Shown here in pieces: positions 26,092-37,265 of a DNA stretch of 64,000 bases. The DNA comes from Phycisphaerales bacterium UBA1161 (GTDB lineage: Bacteria > Planctomycetota > Phycisphaerae > Tepidisphaerales > Tepidisphaeraceae), in assembly GCA_002311745.1 (NCBI GenBank), contig DBZL01000014.1, positions 1 through 64,000 of the forward strand, in the 5' to 3' direction. Positions within the stretch are counted from its first letter, which is position 1; each line of letters starts with the position of its first letter. The notes under the pieces were generated by a model that was not told the DNA's origin, ran no database searches, and saw nothing but the letters and a program-made list of their open reading frames with translations. The position numbers and the translations under genes were made by a program.

Positions 26092-26901
26092 TCAGCGAGG
26101 CCGCATTCGCCCGGGCGGTTCAATTTGCCACTTCACGGGTTTGCCGGTTCGCGGATGATCGACTTGAAGCTCGATGGCCGCCAACATCAAGCCGCCCGCG
26201 TGCGGCTTACCGTGGTAAACTTCATCGCCGACGATGGGGCAACCCAATTCCGACAGGTGAGCGCGAATCTGGTGTTTTCTGCCCGTATGCAGTTTGACGC
26301 GCAGCAGGGCCCAAACACCGCCGCGGCGGATTTGCTCGTATTCGGTGACGGCATGCCGGCCTCGGCCGGGCACACGGGTCGAATGCACGCAGCCGTCGGC
26401 CCATTCGACCAGGGCGGATTCGATCCGGCCTCTCTTGTGGAGCGGAGGAGGCGAGACCATCGCCAGATAAATCCGCGCCGCGCTGTGCCGGGCGAATTGA
26501 CGCTTGAGCGCATTCAACGCCAGCTGATTTTTGGAAAAGATCAGCAATCCCGAAGCGTCACGGTCCAGTCGATGCACGAGGCCGATTTTGTCCGTGGGCC
26601 GCGCCGCCTGCAGGATGGCCAGGGCGGTCGGGCGAGGTTCGCGCGGAACGGTGCTGGTCAGAAGCCCCGCGGGCTTGTCGATGACCAGGACGTCGCGATC
26701 TTCAAAGACCACCGCAAAGGGCAGCGCGGCGGGCGAGCTGCCGCGCGGCAGAATGCGCACGACGTCGCCTTCAGCCAGAGGCTGCTTGAGCGCCGCGGCG
26801 ACGATGCCGTTCACGCTCACGCGGCGGTCCTGCACCATGCGCTTAAGCGTCTGGCGCTTGGCGCCGGGGAACTGGCGGATCAACCGATCGAGCAGGATCA
26901 T
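26092..26901 (-). CDS. RluA-family pseudouridine synthase
   Basis: 269 residues. An S4-like RNA-binding segment (1-50) is followed by the catalytic domain with HRLDRDASGLLIFSK, which holds the catalytic Asp, and the KTGRKHQIR-type motif, here LHTGRKHQIRAHL. It converts uridine to pseudouridine in rRNA or tRNA; the exact site cannot be assigned. Its first 59 bases overlap the end of the upstream O-GlcNAc-transferase-like gene in another frame. The S4-like motif starts at the chosen ATG, so the overlap looks genuine. Confidence 0.9.
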   Translation of the reverse strand: MILLDRLIRQFPGAKRQTLKRMVQDRRVSVNGIVAAALKQPLAEGDVVRILPRGSSPAALPFAVVFEDRDVLVIDKPAGLLTSTVPREPRPTALAILQAARPTDKIGLVHRLDRDASGLLIFSKNQLALNALKRQFARHSAARIYLAMVSPPPLHKRGRIESALVEWADGCVHSTRVPGRGRHAVTEYEQIRRGGVWALLRVKLHTGRKHQIRAHLSELGCPIVGDEVYHGKPHAGGLMLAAIELQVDHPRTGKPVKWQIEPPGRMRPR

Positions 26902-28963
26902 GTTTGTGACACCACCGCTTCCAGACGTCGCGATAGGCCGCTTCCACGTCGCGGGCCAGGCCGGCCGCGTCCGTCAGCGGGGAATTCCTCATTCGCTCAC
27001 GCAGACCGGCGCGCATTTCCACCAGGCGGGGCAGGTCGCGCGACAAATCCTTGGCGATGTCGAGATACTCGTCGGGATCGCGGGCGATGCAATGGGCCAG
27101 GCCCAGATTGCTCAGGATGCTGACGCCGCCGCGTCCCACGGCGGTGCGGCCCCGCAACGTCACCAGGGCGACGCCCATCCATAGGGCGTCCAAACTCGTC
27201 GTGTGGCCGGGATAGGGGAAGGGGTCCAGGGCAATGTCCAGGCGGCCCAGCAGATCGAGATATTGCTCCCACGGCAGGCGCTCAACCAATTCAACCCGCT
27301 CCGGGGCGACGCCGAGGCGGCCCAGAGTCTCTAGGACGGCCTGGGCGGTCCGCCCCGCCGGGCCGCGCAATACCAAACGCGAATCCTTCACCTGGCACAA
27401 AAGCTTCGCCCAGGTGGCCAGAACCGCCGGGGTCACTTTGCAGAAACTGTTGAGGCTTCCAAAAGTGACGTGCCCGCGCGCCAGCGCCGGCGGCGGGCCG
27501 ATGGGTCGATCCCCGCATTTGTCTTTCCAACAAATGTACGTCCGCGGCAGGCGAATCGTCGTTTCCGTATAACAGTCATCCGTGCCGGGCGGGTCCAGGT
27601 AAGGATCGCTGAGGCGATAGTCGATCGCGGCCAGACCCGTGGTGCCGGGGTATCCCAGATACGTCAACTGTACCGGCGCCGGGCGGCGGGCGAAGACCAG
27701 CAGGCGATTGTGAGCCATGTGCAGGGACAGATCCACCAAGATGTCGATCTGGCACTGGGCCACCTGCCGGGCGACTTGGGAATCGGACCAACCGGCGATG
27801 CGGTGCCACTGGTCGGCGCAGGCGGCGATGGACCGCGTCACTTCATCGTCCGATGGATTGTTGCTGAAACAGACGATCTGGAACTGCCGGTGATCGTGGT
27901 GCTCCAGGAGCGGCAGGATGGCCAGCCCAACGGGATGGGAGCGGAAGTCGCCCGAGACGTAGCCGATGCGCAGCGGTCGATCGGGGTCGGGATCGTTGCC
28001 GTGTTGCGGGATTTCCCGCGCCAGGTCCCGGGCGTGGCGGTCGTACCACTGCTCGTGTTCCCGCCGCAGAGCGAGCCCGTCCCAGTCGGGATGAAAATGC
28101 AGCGTGTAAAGCCGGTTGCTATGCGCCGTTTTGTTTTCCGGATGATGAAGAATGGCCCGATCGAACTGGGCCAGGGCCTCGTCGATTTGGCCCAGGTTAA
28201 AGAGAGTCACGCCCAGGTTGTTCAGGGCTTCGGGATCGTCGCCGCGATGTGCCAGCGCCCGGCGATAGCAGTCGATCGATCCATCCACGTCCTGGCGGGC
28301 CTTCAATGCGACGCCCAAGTTGTTGATCGCTTCGATGCAATCGGGACGCACCGCCAGCGCCCGCCGGAAACACGCGATCGATTCGTCGAGATCGTTTTGA
28401 AGATAGAGGGCGTTGCCCAGGTTGTAGAGGGCCTGGACGTTGTCGGGTTGCAGCGCCAGGGCGCGGCGGTAGGCGGCGATGGCCTGGGCGGCGTCGCCAT
28501 TCATCCCGCAAGCGATCCCCAGGCTCAGCCAGGTTTCGGCCCGATCAGGCTGCAACCGCACCGCCAGGCGGAACGCGTCGATCGCCTCGCCGAAGCGCCC
28601 GCAGCCGCGGAGCATCTGGCCGAGGTTGTACGCCGCCGGGGAAAAATCCGGCTGCAGGGCCAGCGCCCGCCGCAAAGCCGCGATGGCCTCTTCCGCTCGC
28701 GCCAGGTTCGCCAGCACCATCCCCCGGTTGTAGTGATAGGACGCCTCGTCGGCCTTGAGCCCAATCGCCTGGTCGATCAGGCGCAGCGCCGCATCTTTTT
28801 GTCCCAGACCAAACAGGACGACGCCCAGACCGTGCAGGGCTTGCGGCTGGGCCGGCTCGCCGGCCAGGATCTGGCGATAAATCGCCTCCGCCTCGAACAG
28901 TTGCCCCTGTTGCTGTCGCTGGGCGGCGGCTTGCAACGCCTGGGGAACCGTCGTCGGGGGCAT
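26843..28963 (-). CDS. O-GlcNAc-transferase-like TPR protein (GT41/SPINDLY type)
   Basis: 706 residues. About nine tetratricopeptide repeats fill residues 5-320. The catalytic region contains IGYVSGDFRSHPVG, PAPVQLTYLGYPGTTG, HVTFGSLNSFCKVTP and GHTTSLDALWMGV, the standard landmarks of glycosyltransferase family 41. The family transfers GlcNAc or other sugars to Ser/Thr of proteins; bacterial targets are mostly unknown. ATG 28963 was chosen because the upstream in-frame extension is within hemB sequence. It starts 40 bases after the hemB stop, so hemB, this gene and the RluA gene form one unit. Confidence 0.88.
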   Translation of the reverse strand: MPPTTVPQALQAAAQRQQQGQLFEAEAIYRQILAGEPAQPQALHGLGVVLFGLGQKDAALRLIDQAIGLKADEASYHYNRGMVLANLARAEEAIAALRRALALQPDFSPAAYNLGQMLRGCGRFGEAIDAFRLAVRLQPDRAETWLSLGIACGMNGDAAQAIAAYRRALALQPDNVQALYNLGNALYLQNDLDESIACFRRALAVRPDCIEAINNLGVALKARQDVDGSIDCYRRALAHRGDDPEALNNLGVTLFNLGQIDEALAQFDRAILHHPENKTAHSNRLYTLHFHPDWDGLALRREHEQWYDRHARDLAREIPQHGNDPDPDRPLRIGYVSGDFRSHPVGLAILPLLEHHDHRQFQIVCFSNNPSDDEVTRSIAACADQWHRIAGWSDSQVARQVAQCQIDILVDLSLHMAHNRLLVFARRPAPVQLTYLGYPGTTGLAAIDYRLSDPYLDPPGTDDCYTETTIRLPRTYICWKDKCGDRPIGPPPALARGHVTFGSLNSFCKVTPAVLATWAKLLCQVKDSRLVLRGPAGRTAQAVLETLGRLGVAPERVELVERLPWEQYLDLLGRLDIALDPFPYPGHTTSLDALWMGVALVTLRGRTAVGRGGVSILSNLGLAHCIARDPDEYLDIAKDLSRDLPRLVEMRAGLRERMRNSPLTDAAGLARDVEAAYRDVWKRWCHKHDPARSVDPPVPRRQAPDA

Positions 28964-29003
28964 CGGAAAACCCGCCTGATTTTCTTCGTGCGTGGCCACT
29001 GGA

Positions 29004-29981
29004 TTATCTGGCAAGGAGTTTAGCCGCCAGCGGCGCAAAGTAACTGATGATCAAGTCGGCGCCGGCGCGTTTGATGGCCAGAAGGGATTCCAGCACGGCG
29101 GCGTCGCGGTCGAGCCAGCCCTGCCGCGCGGCCGCCTCGAGCATGGCGTATTCGCCGCTGACCTGGTACGCCACCAGCGGCACGTTCAGGTGTTGGCGAA
29201 TCGCGGCCAGGACATCCAGGTACGGCCCGGCGGGCTTGACCATCACCAGGTCCGCGCCCTGATCGACGTCGAGCTGGGCTTCGTGCAGCGCTTCGCGGAT
29301 GCCGCGGGCGGGGTCCATCTGGTACGACCGCCGGTCGCCGAACTGCGGCGCCGACTCGGCCGCGTCGCGAAACGGTCCGTAAAACGCGCTGGCGTACTTG
29401 ACCGAATAGGAGAGGATTGCCACGTCCGTGAACTGCGCTGAATCCAACCCGGCCCGAAGTGCGGCCACGGCGCCGTCCATCATCCCGCTGGGAGCCACGA
29501 TGTCCGCTCCGGCTTTTGCGTGGTTGACCGCCTGCTGGACGAGGCGCTGGACCGTCGCGTCGTTGTCCACCGTGGAGCGGTCGGCGGTGAGGACGCCGCA
29601 ATGTCCGTGGCTGGTGTATTCGCAGAAGCACAAATCGGTGATGCCCACCATGGGGACCTTGCGGGTTTTGCTCTGGCGCAGGAGTCGGCAGACCACGTTG
29701 TCGGGATCGAGCGCGGCAGAGCCCGCGGCATCCTTCCGATCCGCATCCATCACGCCAAAAACCAAAAAGGCGTTGAGGCCCTGTTCGGACAATTCCTCGA
29801 GCCAGTTGGCGGCGACATCCACCGACATCTGATACACGCCGGGCATCGACGCGACTTCCTGCCGCAGGCCCCCGCCCTCCCGCACGAAGACCGGTACGAT
29901 CAGATCGCCTCGCGACAGACGCACCTCCGCCAGGCTGCCGCGGAGGCGGGCATTCAACCGTAATCGACGGGGACGAAGCAT
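29004..29981 (-). CDS. hemB: Delta-aminolevulinic acid dehydratase (porphobilinogen synthase)
   Basis: 325 residues. Condenses two aminolevulinate molecules in haem biosynthesis. The zinc-site cysteines are in CFCEYTSHGHCG, so this is the zinc-dependent type. The Schiff-base lysines lie in SYSVKYAS and MVKPAGPYLD. ATG 29981 is preferred; a GTG at 29999 is in frame but neither has a ribosome-binding site. The upstream gap holds a word-repeat hairpin (30001-30072). Confidence 0.95.
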   Translation of the reverse strand: MLRPRRLRLNARLRGSLAEVRLSRGDLIVPVFVREGGGLRQEVASMPGVYQMSVDVAANWLEELSEQGLNAFLVFGVMDADRKDAAGSAALDPDNVVCRLLRQSKTRKVPMVGITDLCFCEYTSHGHCGVLTADRSTVDNDATVQRLVQQAVNHAKAGADIVAPSGMMDGAVAALRAGLDSAQFTDVAILSYSVKYASAFYGPFRDAAESAPQFGDRRSYQMDPARGIREALHEAQLDVDQGADLVMVKPAGPYLDVLAAIRQHLNVPLVAYQVSGEYAMLEAAARQGWLDRDAAVLESLLAIKRAGADLIISYFAPLAAKLLAR

Positions 29982-30000
29982 GGCAATATGAGTCGCCACT

Positions 30001-30072
30001 GGTTAGTTGCTGGCTGCTCGTCGGCGAATTTAAGCCCTTTTTCCAGCAACTAGCAACTGGCAACCAGCAACT
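30001..30072. repeat. Inverted repeats of the word AGTTGCTGG / CCAGCAACT
   Basis: 30004-30013 is complementary to 30043-30052. Copies of GCAACT recur four times between 30045 and 30072. It lies between the divergent hemB and BamD-like genes and includes the predicted -35 of the latter. It resembles in style, but not in word, the hairpins at 8593 and 33831. Confidence 0.45.
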
Positions 30073-30085
30073 CATCCATTACAAT
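30057..30085 (+). promoter_or_regulatory. Promoter of the BamD-like gene
   Basis: CTGGCA at 30057-30062, 17-bp spacer, TACAAT at 30080-30085, then 7 bases to ATG 30093. There is no Shine-Dalgarno sequence. Confidence 0.4.
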
Positions 30086-30092
30086 CCCGGCC

Positions 30093-31124
30093 ATGGGCCG
30101 ATGGATTGGGGCTTTTTTTCTGGGCATCCTTTGTGTCGGGGCGGCGGCGTGGGGGCAGGAAAAAAGGACCTGGGAATTTCGCGACGGAATGTGGACGGAC
30201 GCGCAGCCCACGCCGACCACGGCGCCGGTGGTCGAGCCGGACCTGGACCGCGCCGAGCAATTGCTGGTCCAGCACCAACACAAGGCCGCCCGCAAAATCC
30301 TGTTGGAATGGGAAAAACACCACCAACATTCGCCGGGACGCGACCGGTGCATCTTCCTTCTGGCGGAGGCTTTTTTCCAGGACGACAGCCGCACCAAGGC
30401 GTTTTACTACTGCGATGAATTGATGGACGAATACCCGTCCAGCCCGCTGTTTGAGGCGGCGTTGCAGAAACAGTTCGACATTGCCGATGCCTATTTGAAC
30501 GGCTACAAGCGGCAGTTCTTGTGGTTCCGATTCATCGACGCCAGCGATGATGGAATCGAAATGTTGTACCGCATCCAGCAGCGCGCCCCCGGATCGCCCC
30601 TGGCGGAACAGGCCCTGCTGCACACGGCGGACTATTATTACAACAATCAGGACTACGACCTGGCGGAGGACGCCTACAACGCCTACGTGCGCAGCTATCC
30701 GCGCAGCGCGGAAGTTCCGCGCGTGAAACTGCGAGCGGCGTTTTCATCGCTGGCGCAATTTCGCGGCGTGCGGTTCGACGCCACCAGCATCATCGACGCC
30801 CGGGCCCAGCTCGTGGACATCGAGAAGACCTATCCGGAGATGGCGGCCGAGGAAAACGTCCCCTCGGTCATCGAGCAGATCGACAGCGCCTTTGCCAAGA
30901 AGATTCTGGAAACGGCGCAGTATTACGGCAGGACGCACGAGCCCAAGGCCGCCGTGTATCACTATCGGTTTTTGGCGCAGACGTATCCGAATTCACCGGA
31001 GGCGGCCGAAGCGCGGGCTCGGCTGGGGAAGATGTCGCCGGCGCTGTTGGCCGAGGGTCCGCCGCCCGCCGCCGCGGGCTACGCCCCGGCCACGCGGCCG
31101 ACCGCTGGCGCGGAGTTGCATTAG
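30093..31124 (+). CDS. BamD/YfiO-like TPR periplasmic protein
   Basis: 343 residues. A cleavable signal peptide (about 1-22, ending AAAWGQ) is followed by TPR-like helices of the outer-membrane-assembly lipoprotein type: ALLHTADYYYNNQDYDLAEDAYNAYVRSYP and YHYRFLAQTYPNSPEAAEARARLG. There is no lipobox cysteine at the cleavage site, unlike E. coli BamD. The tail is Pro/Ala-rich. An LptE-like gene follows 6 bases later, which supports a role in outer-membrane biogenesis. Confidence 0.7.
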   Translation: MGRWIGAFFLGILCVGAAAWGQEKRTWEFRDGMWTDAQPTPTTAPVVEPDLDRAEQLLVQHQHKAARKILLEWEKHHQHSPGRDRCIFLLAEAFFQDDSRTKAFYYCDELMDEYPSSPLFEAALQKQFDIADAYLNGYKRQFLWFRFIDASDDGIEMLYRIQQRAPGSPLAEQALLHTADYYYNNQDYDLAEDAYNAYVRSYPRSAEVPRVKLRAAFSSLAQFRGVRFDATSIIDARAQLVDIEKTYPEMAAEENVPSVIEQIDSAFAKKILETAQYYGRTHEPKAAVYHYRFLAQTYPNSPEAAEARARLGKMSPALLAEGPPPAAAGYAPATRPTAGAELH

Positions 31125-31130
31125 AGCAGG

Positions 31131-31643
31131 ATGGCCATGTCGCGGGTGGGAATCGCTTGCGTGCTGATGCTTCTGCTGCCAGGCGGCTGCGTATCGCACG
31201 GCGGCAGTTATCACTGGAGCTCGCTGTATCGCCAGGACATTTCCACGGTCGCGGTGCCCCTATTTAGCAGCAAGGACTATCACCGCGGCGTGGAGTTCCA
31301 GGTATCCGATGCGCTGGTGAAGAAGATCGAGGAGTTTACGCCGTACAAGGTCGTGCCGCGCGAGCGGGCCGATACGATTTTGGAGGGGGAGATCGTGGCC
31401 GTGCGGCCGCTGACGGTGACGTTGGATCCGCACACGGCCACCCCCCAGGAGCAGCAATACACGATCGTCGTGAACTTCACATGGAAAAACCTGCACGATG
31501 GGAAGGTTTTGGTCAACCGCCGCGATTTTGAACAAACGTCCAACTATTATCCGACCTTGGGCGAGGGGCAGTACGTGGCTGCCCAGACGGCCGCCGAGCG
31601 GCTGGCGCTGGCCATCGTGCACGAGATGGAGGCGCCGTGGTAG
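31131..31643 (+). CDS. LptE-like lipoprotein
   Basis: 170 residues. The signal peptide ends in the lipobox LPGGC, predicting lipidation at Cys 20. The region IAVPLFSSKDYHRGVEFQVSDALVKKIE and the later strands match the LptE family, which plugs the LPS transporter LptD; the N-terminal phrase here is TVAVPLF. AGCAGG precedes the ATG closely. Its presence implies an LPS-containing or LPS-like outer membrane. Confidence 0.75.
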   Translation: MAMSRVGIACVLMLLLPGGCVSHGGSYHWSSLYRQDISTVAVPLFSSKDYHRGVEFQVSDALVKKIEEFTPYKVVPRERADTILEGEIVAVRPLTVTLDPHTATPQEQQYTIVVNFTWKNLHDGKVLVNRRDFEQTSNYYPTLGEGQYVAAQTAAERLALAIVHEMEAPW

Positions 31644-31796
31644 GCCGCAAAAGCCGCCCAAGGCCCGGTAATTTCAAAGTGCGGCGGGGAATTGGGCGAT
31701 AAGATTTACGGCTGGAAAAGCACCACGGCTAACCCGTATGATGACAAGTAACTGGCACGGCTGGTGATGGATGCCGGCCGCGGCCAAGGAGTGTTT

Positions 31797-33830
<2,034 letters not shown>

Positions 33831-33888
33831 AGAAAATGCCGAATGCTGAATGATGAATTGGGGCTTTTCATTCAGCATTCCGCATTCA
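33831..33888. repeat. Convergent-gap hairpin of tandem GAATGCT/GAATGAT words
   Basis: 33835-33853 is complementary to 33868-33886 at 18 of 19 positions, with a 14-nt loop that includes TTTT. It fills exactly the gap between the ftsH and ANTAR-regulator stop codons. A bidirectional terminator is the simplest role. Confidence 0.6.
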
Positions 33889-34527
33889 TCATGGTTCATC
33901 TGCTCCCATTTCCCCCAGCAGTTCTTCCGATTCGATGATCTTCTTGGCCAGTTCGGGCGCGCTGATTCTGCGATTCTGGCTTTCCTGTTGCAGCTTTTTG
34001 TGCGCATCGGCCTCGGAGAGATTGGCGCGTTTCATCAAGATGCCTTTGGCGCGCTCGATGAGCTTGCGGTGCTCCAGGCTCTGCGCCAAGGCGGCTTTCT
34101 CGGCCAGCAGCACCATGTGCTCGCGGAAGCGGGCGACGGCGATTTCGATCTGGGCCAAAAGCGCCTCCTCGCTCACCGGCTTGATGAGATAGCCGAAGAC
34201 ACCCGCGACGCTGGCCCGATCGATCAGCTCCTTTTCGCCAAAGGCGCTGACGACGATGATGGGGCAGGCGCGGATTTTGAGCAGGCGCCCGGCCAGTTCC
34301 AGGCCGTCGCCGCCGCTGAGGCGGATGTCGGTCAGGACCAGATCGGGTTGATGCTGGCGGAAGAGGATCTCCGCTTGCTCGGCATCGGCGGCCTGCGCGA
34401 CGACGCGATGGCCCAGCTTTTCCAGGTGCGATTGCAGCCCCAGCGCCACCAGCGTCTCATCTTCGACCACCAGGCAGCGGTACGTAGAGCCCTGAGTCGA
34501 TGGCGAACTGCTCACGGATGTCTCCAT
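33889..34527 (-). CDS. ANTAR-domain response regulator (RNA-binding antiterminator)
   Basis: 212 residues. The receiver domain (about 16-135) has acidic E22/D23, phospho-acceptor D67 and K116. The ANTAR domain follows (about 150-205), with the LIERAKGILMKR and SEADAHKKLQQES helices. ANTAR proteins such as EutV and AmiR bind paired RNA hairpins and prevent termination. ATG 34527 was chosen because the upstream extension is inside the kinase gene. It lies 14 bases after the stop of a histidine kinase of the EutW-like HisKA_2 type, its probable partner. Confidence 0.9.
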   Translation of the reverse strand: METSVSSSPSTQGSTYRCLVVEDETLVALGLQSHLEKLGHRVVAQAADAEQAEILFRQHQPDLVLTDIRLSGGDGLELAGRLLKIRACPIIVVSAFGEKELIDRASVAGVFGYLIKPVSEEALLAQIEIAVARFREHMVLLAEKAALAQSLEHRKLIERAKGILMKRANLSEADAHKKLQQESQNRRISAPELAKKIIESEELLGEMGADEP

Positions 34528-34541
34528 GCGTCTGCCCCGGA

Positions 34542-37202
34542 TTATAAGCCACGACCGTGCGATTCGTCTTCCAACAGGGGGAACTGCACGCGCGCGGTGG
34601 TTCCGCGGCCGGGACTGCTGATGACGTCGAATTGTCCCCGCAGCTCGCGGGCGACGAAATCGCTCACGAGGTTCAGCCCCAGGCCGTGACGCGACTGGCG
34701 TATCACGGCCAGGCGATCGGCGGGCAGTTCGCCCGGGCCGCCCGGCGGCGACGCCGGTTCCGGTGGACTGCTCCAACTTTGGGTCTGGTCAAAACTGTCG
34801 AATCCGCCGCCGTCGTCGATCACCTCGATGATCAGCGTGTTTGGTCCCCCGGCGGCGGCACGCACCAACAGGGTTCCCGATTTCAATGGGGCTGATTCGC
34901 CAAGGCCGTGGACCAGGGCGTTGTAGCACAATTCGTGCAACACCATGGCGAGCGTCACGGCGCGATCGGTGCGCACCAACACATCGCCCTGGCACAGCTC
35001 GGTCCGGACGGCAGCGCCCGGCGGCGTGACCACGGCCAGCGAATGCAGCGTCTGATCCACCAGCTCCTTGAGCGACACCCGCTCCGGAGAGCCGCTGAGC
35101 ATGTCGTGCGCGCGGGCCAGCGTGCGCACGCGATCCCCGACGCGATTGAGCCACTTGCGAGCCTTGGGGGGCATGTCCGGTTGGTTGATGGACAGCAGCG
35201 CCACGATCCCGGCCAGGTTGTTCTTGACGCGATGATTCAACTCGCGGAGCAACGTCGCCCTGGCGTCGGCGTCGGCGCGCGTGCGCTGGTAGAGCCGGGA
35301 ATTCTCAATGGCCATCGCCGCACGCACGGCCAGGAGTTGGCTCAAGCTGATCTGCTCCGGTGAGAACGATCCGGATTTGACACGCGTAAAGGTCAGCAGC
35401 CCAATGGGATTGACGCCGGCGCCCATCATCGGCACGAACAGGAGACTGCCACAGGGCAGGCGCTTGCGGAACGGGGCATAGAGGGTCGGATTATCCGGCC
35501 CGCCGTTCTCCACGACGATGACGCGCCGCTCCCGAAACGCCCGTCCCGACTGCGACCCTTCGATCGGATATCGCGTTCCCACCAGGTCGGGAGCATAATC
35601 CTTGGTCATCGCCGCCAGAACGAGCTCGTTGGGATTTTCCGACGCGAGGCCCACCTGACACAAATCCATCTCCAACGGCACCGGAGCGAACTGCACGATT
35701 CCCTGGAGGATCTGGTCCATCGAGCCATATTGCGCGACGAGATTGTTGATGACGGCGAACAGTGCATCGCGTTGCTCAAGCAGCCGATTGCGCGACGCCA
35801 GGGCCTGGCCGGCTTGCTCGTACATTCTGTCATTGGCGATGGCGACGGCGGCGAGCATGCCCCACAGTTCCGCCAGGCGAATGTCCTCCGCACTGAAATC
35901 CCGGACCTTCTGCTGACCCAGGATCATCACTCCGATGGTCTTTTGGCCAACCAACAACGGGACTTCCAGCATGGACCGCAAGCCGTATGGGTCGGTCAAG
36001 GCTCGATTCATGGGCACCGTTATGCGGTCGAGGTCGGGCATGGCGATGGGCCGGCGCCCGTCCATGCACCGCTTGGTGGTTGGCAGCTTATCCAATGGAA
36101 ATTCGCGGCCTTTAAGCGAGGGCTGAACGCCCGCATCCACCACGAACTGGAGCGACCGCCTTTGCTCATCCAGTACGGCGACGGCCGACATCGACATCGA
36201 CATCAGCTCGCGTGCCGCCTCCGCCAACCGCGGCCAGACCTCGCCGGTGGAGCCGACTTTGCTCAAGACCACGGCGGAGGTCTCGGCCAGTTTCTCCAGA
36301 GCGTTGAGTTGCTGCTGGACCCGACGGTCGTTCTGAAAGCGCAACTGATATCCCTGCCACACGCTGGCCACGAACAACACCAAGCCGGCCAGCCATGTCC
36401 ACAGCGCCCAATTCGGTGCCTTGTCAACGTGCTGATCGACGAATGCCTTCGTTGGCGCCAAGTTCAGTTGCCAGGTTCGGTCCAGAACCTGCATGGGCGC
36501 CGGTGGCAAATCCACTACGGCCGCATCCGTCGGCGAAGACCGGGCCGGTACGCGGTACACCGTCTGCCCCTGGTCCGTCAGTTCCAGGATAAAGCGCCCC
36601 TCGAACGAGGGATCCATCAGATCCCGCAGGGCCATGGACAGGCGCAGCTGATAGATGACGGCTCCTTGGGAGCCGACGCTTTTGCCGTCGATGCCGGGTA
36701 GCGCCACGTCGAGGAGCGGCCCAAACTTTGAACCGGATTCCGGGCTGCCCGCCGCTTCCCGTTTTGTCTGGGCGCGAGCGACCAGCTCCGACCAGGGTGG
36801 ACCCAGCTTCTGCCACGGGGCAAACGGCGCGGCCTGGCCTTGGACTTGGCGGCAGACACCCTGAGGGTCCACCCAGGCGATCGTGGCGATCGCCGGACCC
36901 CATGAACCGACATCCTTGACTTCGGCGACGAACGCGCTTTCGGTGGCAAATCGCCCGGCTTCCCAGCGCCATCTCACCGCTCTGACGGCGCCGCCCAGGT
37001 CCCGCTCGCCCCGCGTCGCCAGGCGCCCGGCGAAATAGGTCGCTTCCGACTGCGCTTGGGCTCGGCCATTGATGCGCTCCAGATGCCAGATCATCACCGT
37101 CAGGCCAATAACGACCGCCAGCATGAAGGCCGGAAGCGCCCACATCGAGCGCCCAAGCGACGCTACGCTCGCAACACTGAATCTGGTCAGGTACCTGGGC
37201 AT
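34542..37202 (-). CDS. Sensor histidine kinase with extracellular sensor, two GAF domains and HisKA_2
   Basis: 886 residues. A membrane helix at about 20-40, a roughly 225-residue periplasmic CHASE-like region, and a second helix at about 268-288. Two GAF domains follow (about 315-470 and 490-645). The HisKA_2 phosphorylation site is H657 in LNHRVKNNLAG. The ATPase shows the N-box Asn at 761, DDGGGF and GLGLNLV. The ATP lid carries a Pro/Ser-rich insert (about 800-825) not usual for the family. This architecture matches kinases that phosphorylate ANTAR regulators, and the ANTAR gene is next. The signal is unknown. Confidence 0.9.
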   Translation of the reverse strand: MPRYLTRFSVASVASLGRSMWALPAFMLAVVIGLTVMIWHLERINGRAQAQSEATYFAGRLATRGERDLGGAVRAVRWRWEAGRFATESAFVAEVKDVGSWGPAIATIAWVDPQGVCRQVQGQAAPFAPWQKLGPPWSELVARAQTKREAAGSPESGSKFGPLLDVALPGIDGKSVGSQGAVIYQLRLSMALRDLMDPSFEGRFILELTDQGQTVYRVPARSSPTDAAVVDLPPAPMQVLDRTWQLNLAPTKAFVDQHVDKAPNWALWTWLAGLVLFVASVWQGYQLRFQNDRRVQQQLNALEKLAETSAVVLSKVGSTGEVWPRLAEAARELMSMSMSAVAVLDEQRRSLQFVVDAGVQPSLKGREFPLDKLPTTKRCMDGRRPIAMPDLDRITVPMNRALTDPYGLRSMLEVPLLVGQKTIGVMILGQQKVRDFSAEDIRLAELWGMLAAVAIANDRMYEQAGQALASRNRLLEQRDALFAVINNLVAQYGSMDQILQGIVQFAPVPLEMDLCQVGLASENPNELVLAAMTKDYAPDLVGTRYPIEGSQSGRAFRERRVIVVENGGPDNPTLYAPFRKRLPCGSLLFVPMMGAGVNPIGLLTFTRVKSGSFSPEQISLSQLLAVRAAMAIENSRLYQRTRADADARATLLRELNHRVKNNLAGIVALLSINQPDMPPKARKWLNRVGDRVRTLARAHDMLSGSPERVSLKELVDQTLHSLAVVTPPGAAVRTELCQGDVLVRTDRAVTLAMVLHELCYNALVHGLGESAPLKSGTLLVRAAAGGPNTLIIEVIDDGGGFDSFDQTQSWSSPPEPASPPGGPGELPADRLAVIRQSRHGLGLNLVSDFVARELRGQFDVISSPGRGTTARVQFPLLEDESHGRGL

Positions 37203-37265
37203 GAACGCGGCAGCGGCATTGTACCCGCGATGGCACGAATCGCATTCGAACCCGCCAGCGCGGTC

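Noticed and set aside
30001..30072. Intrinsic terminator between hemB and the BamD-like gene
   Set aside because: The genes diverge, so there is nothing to terminate; the inverted words more likely overlap promoter elements.
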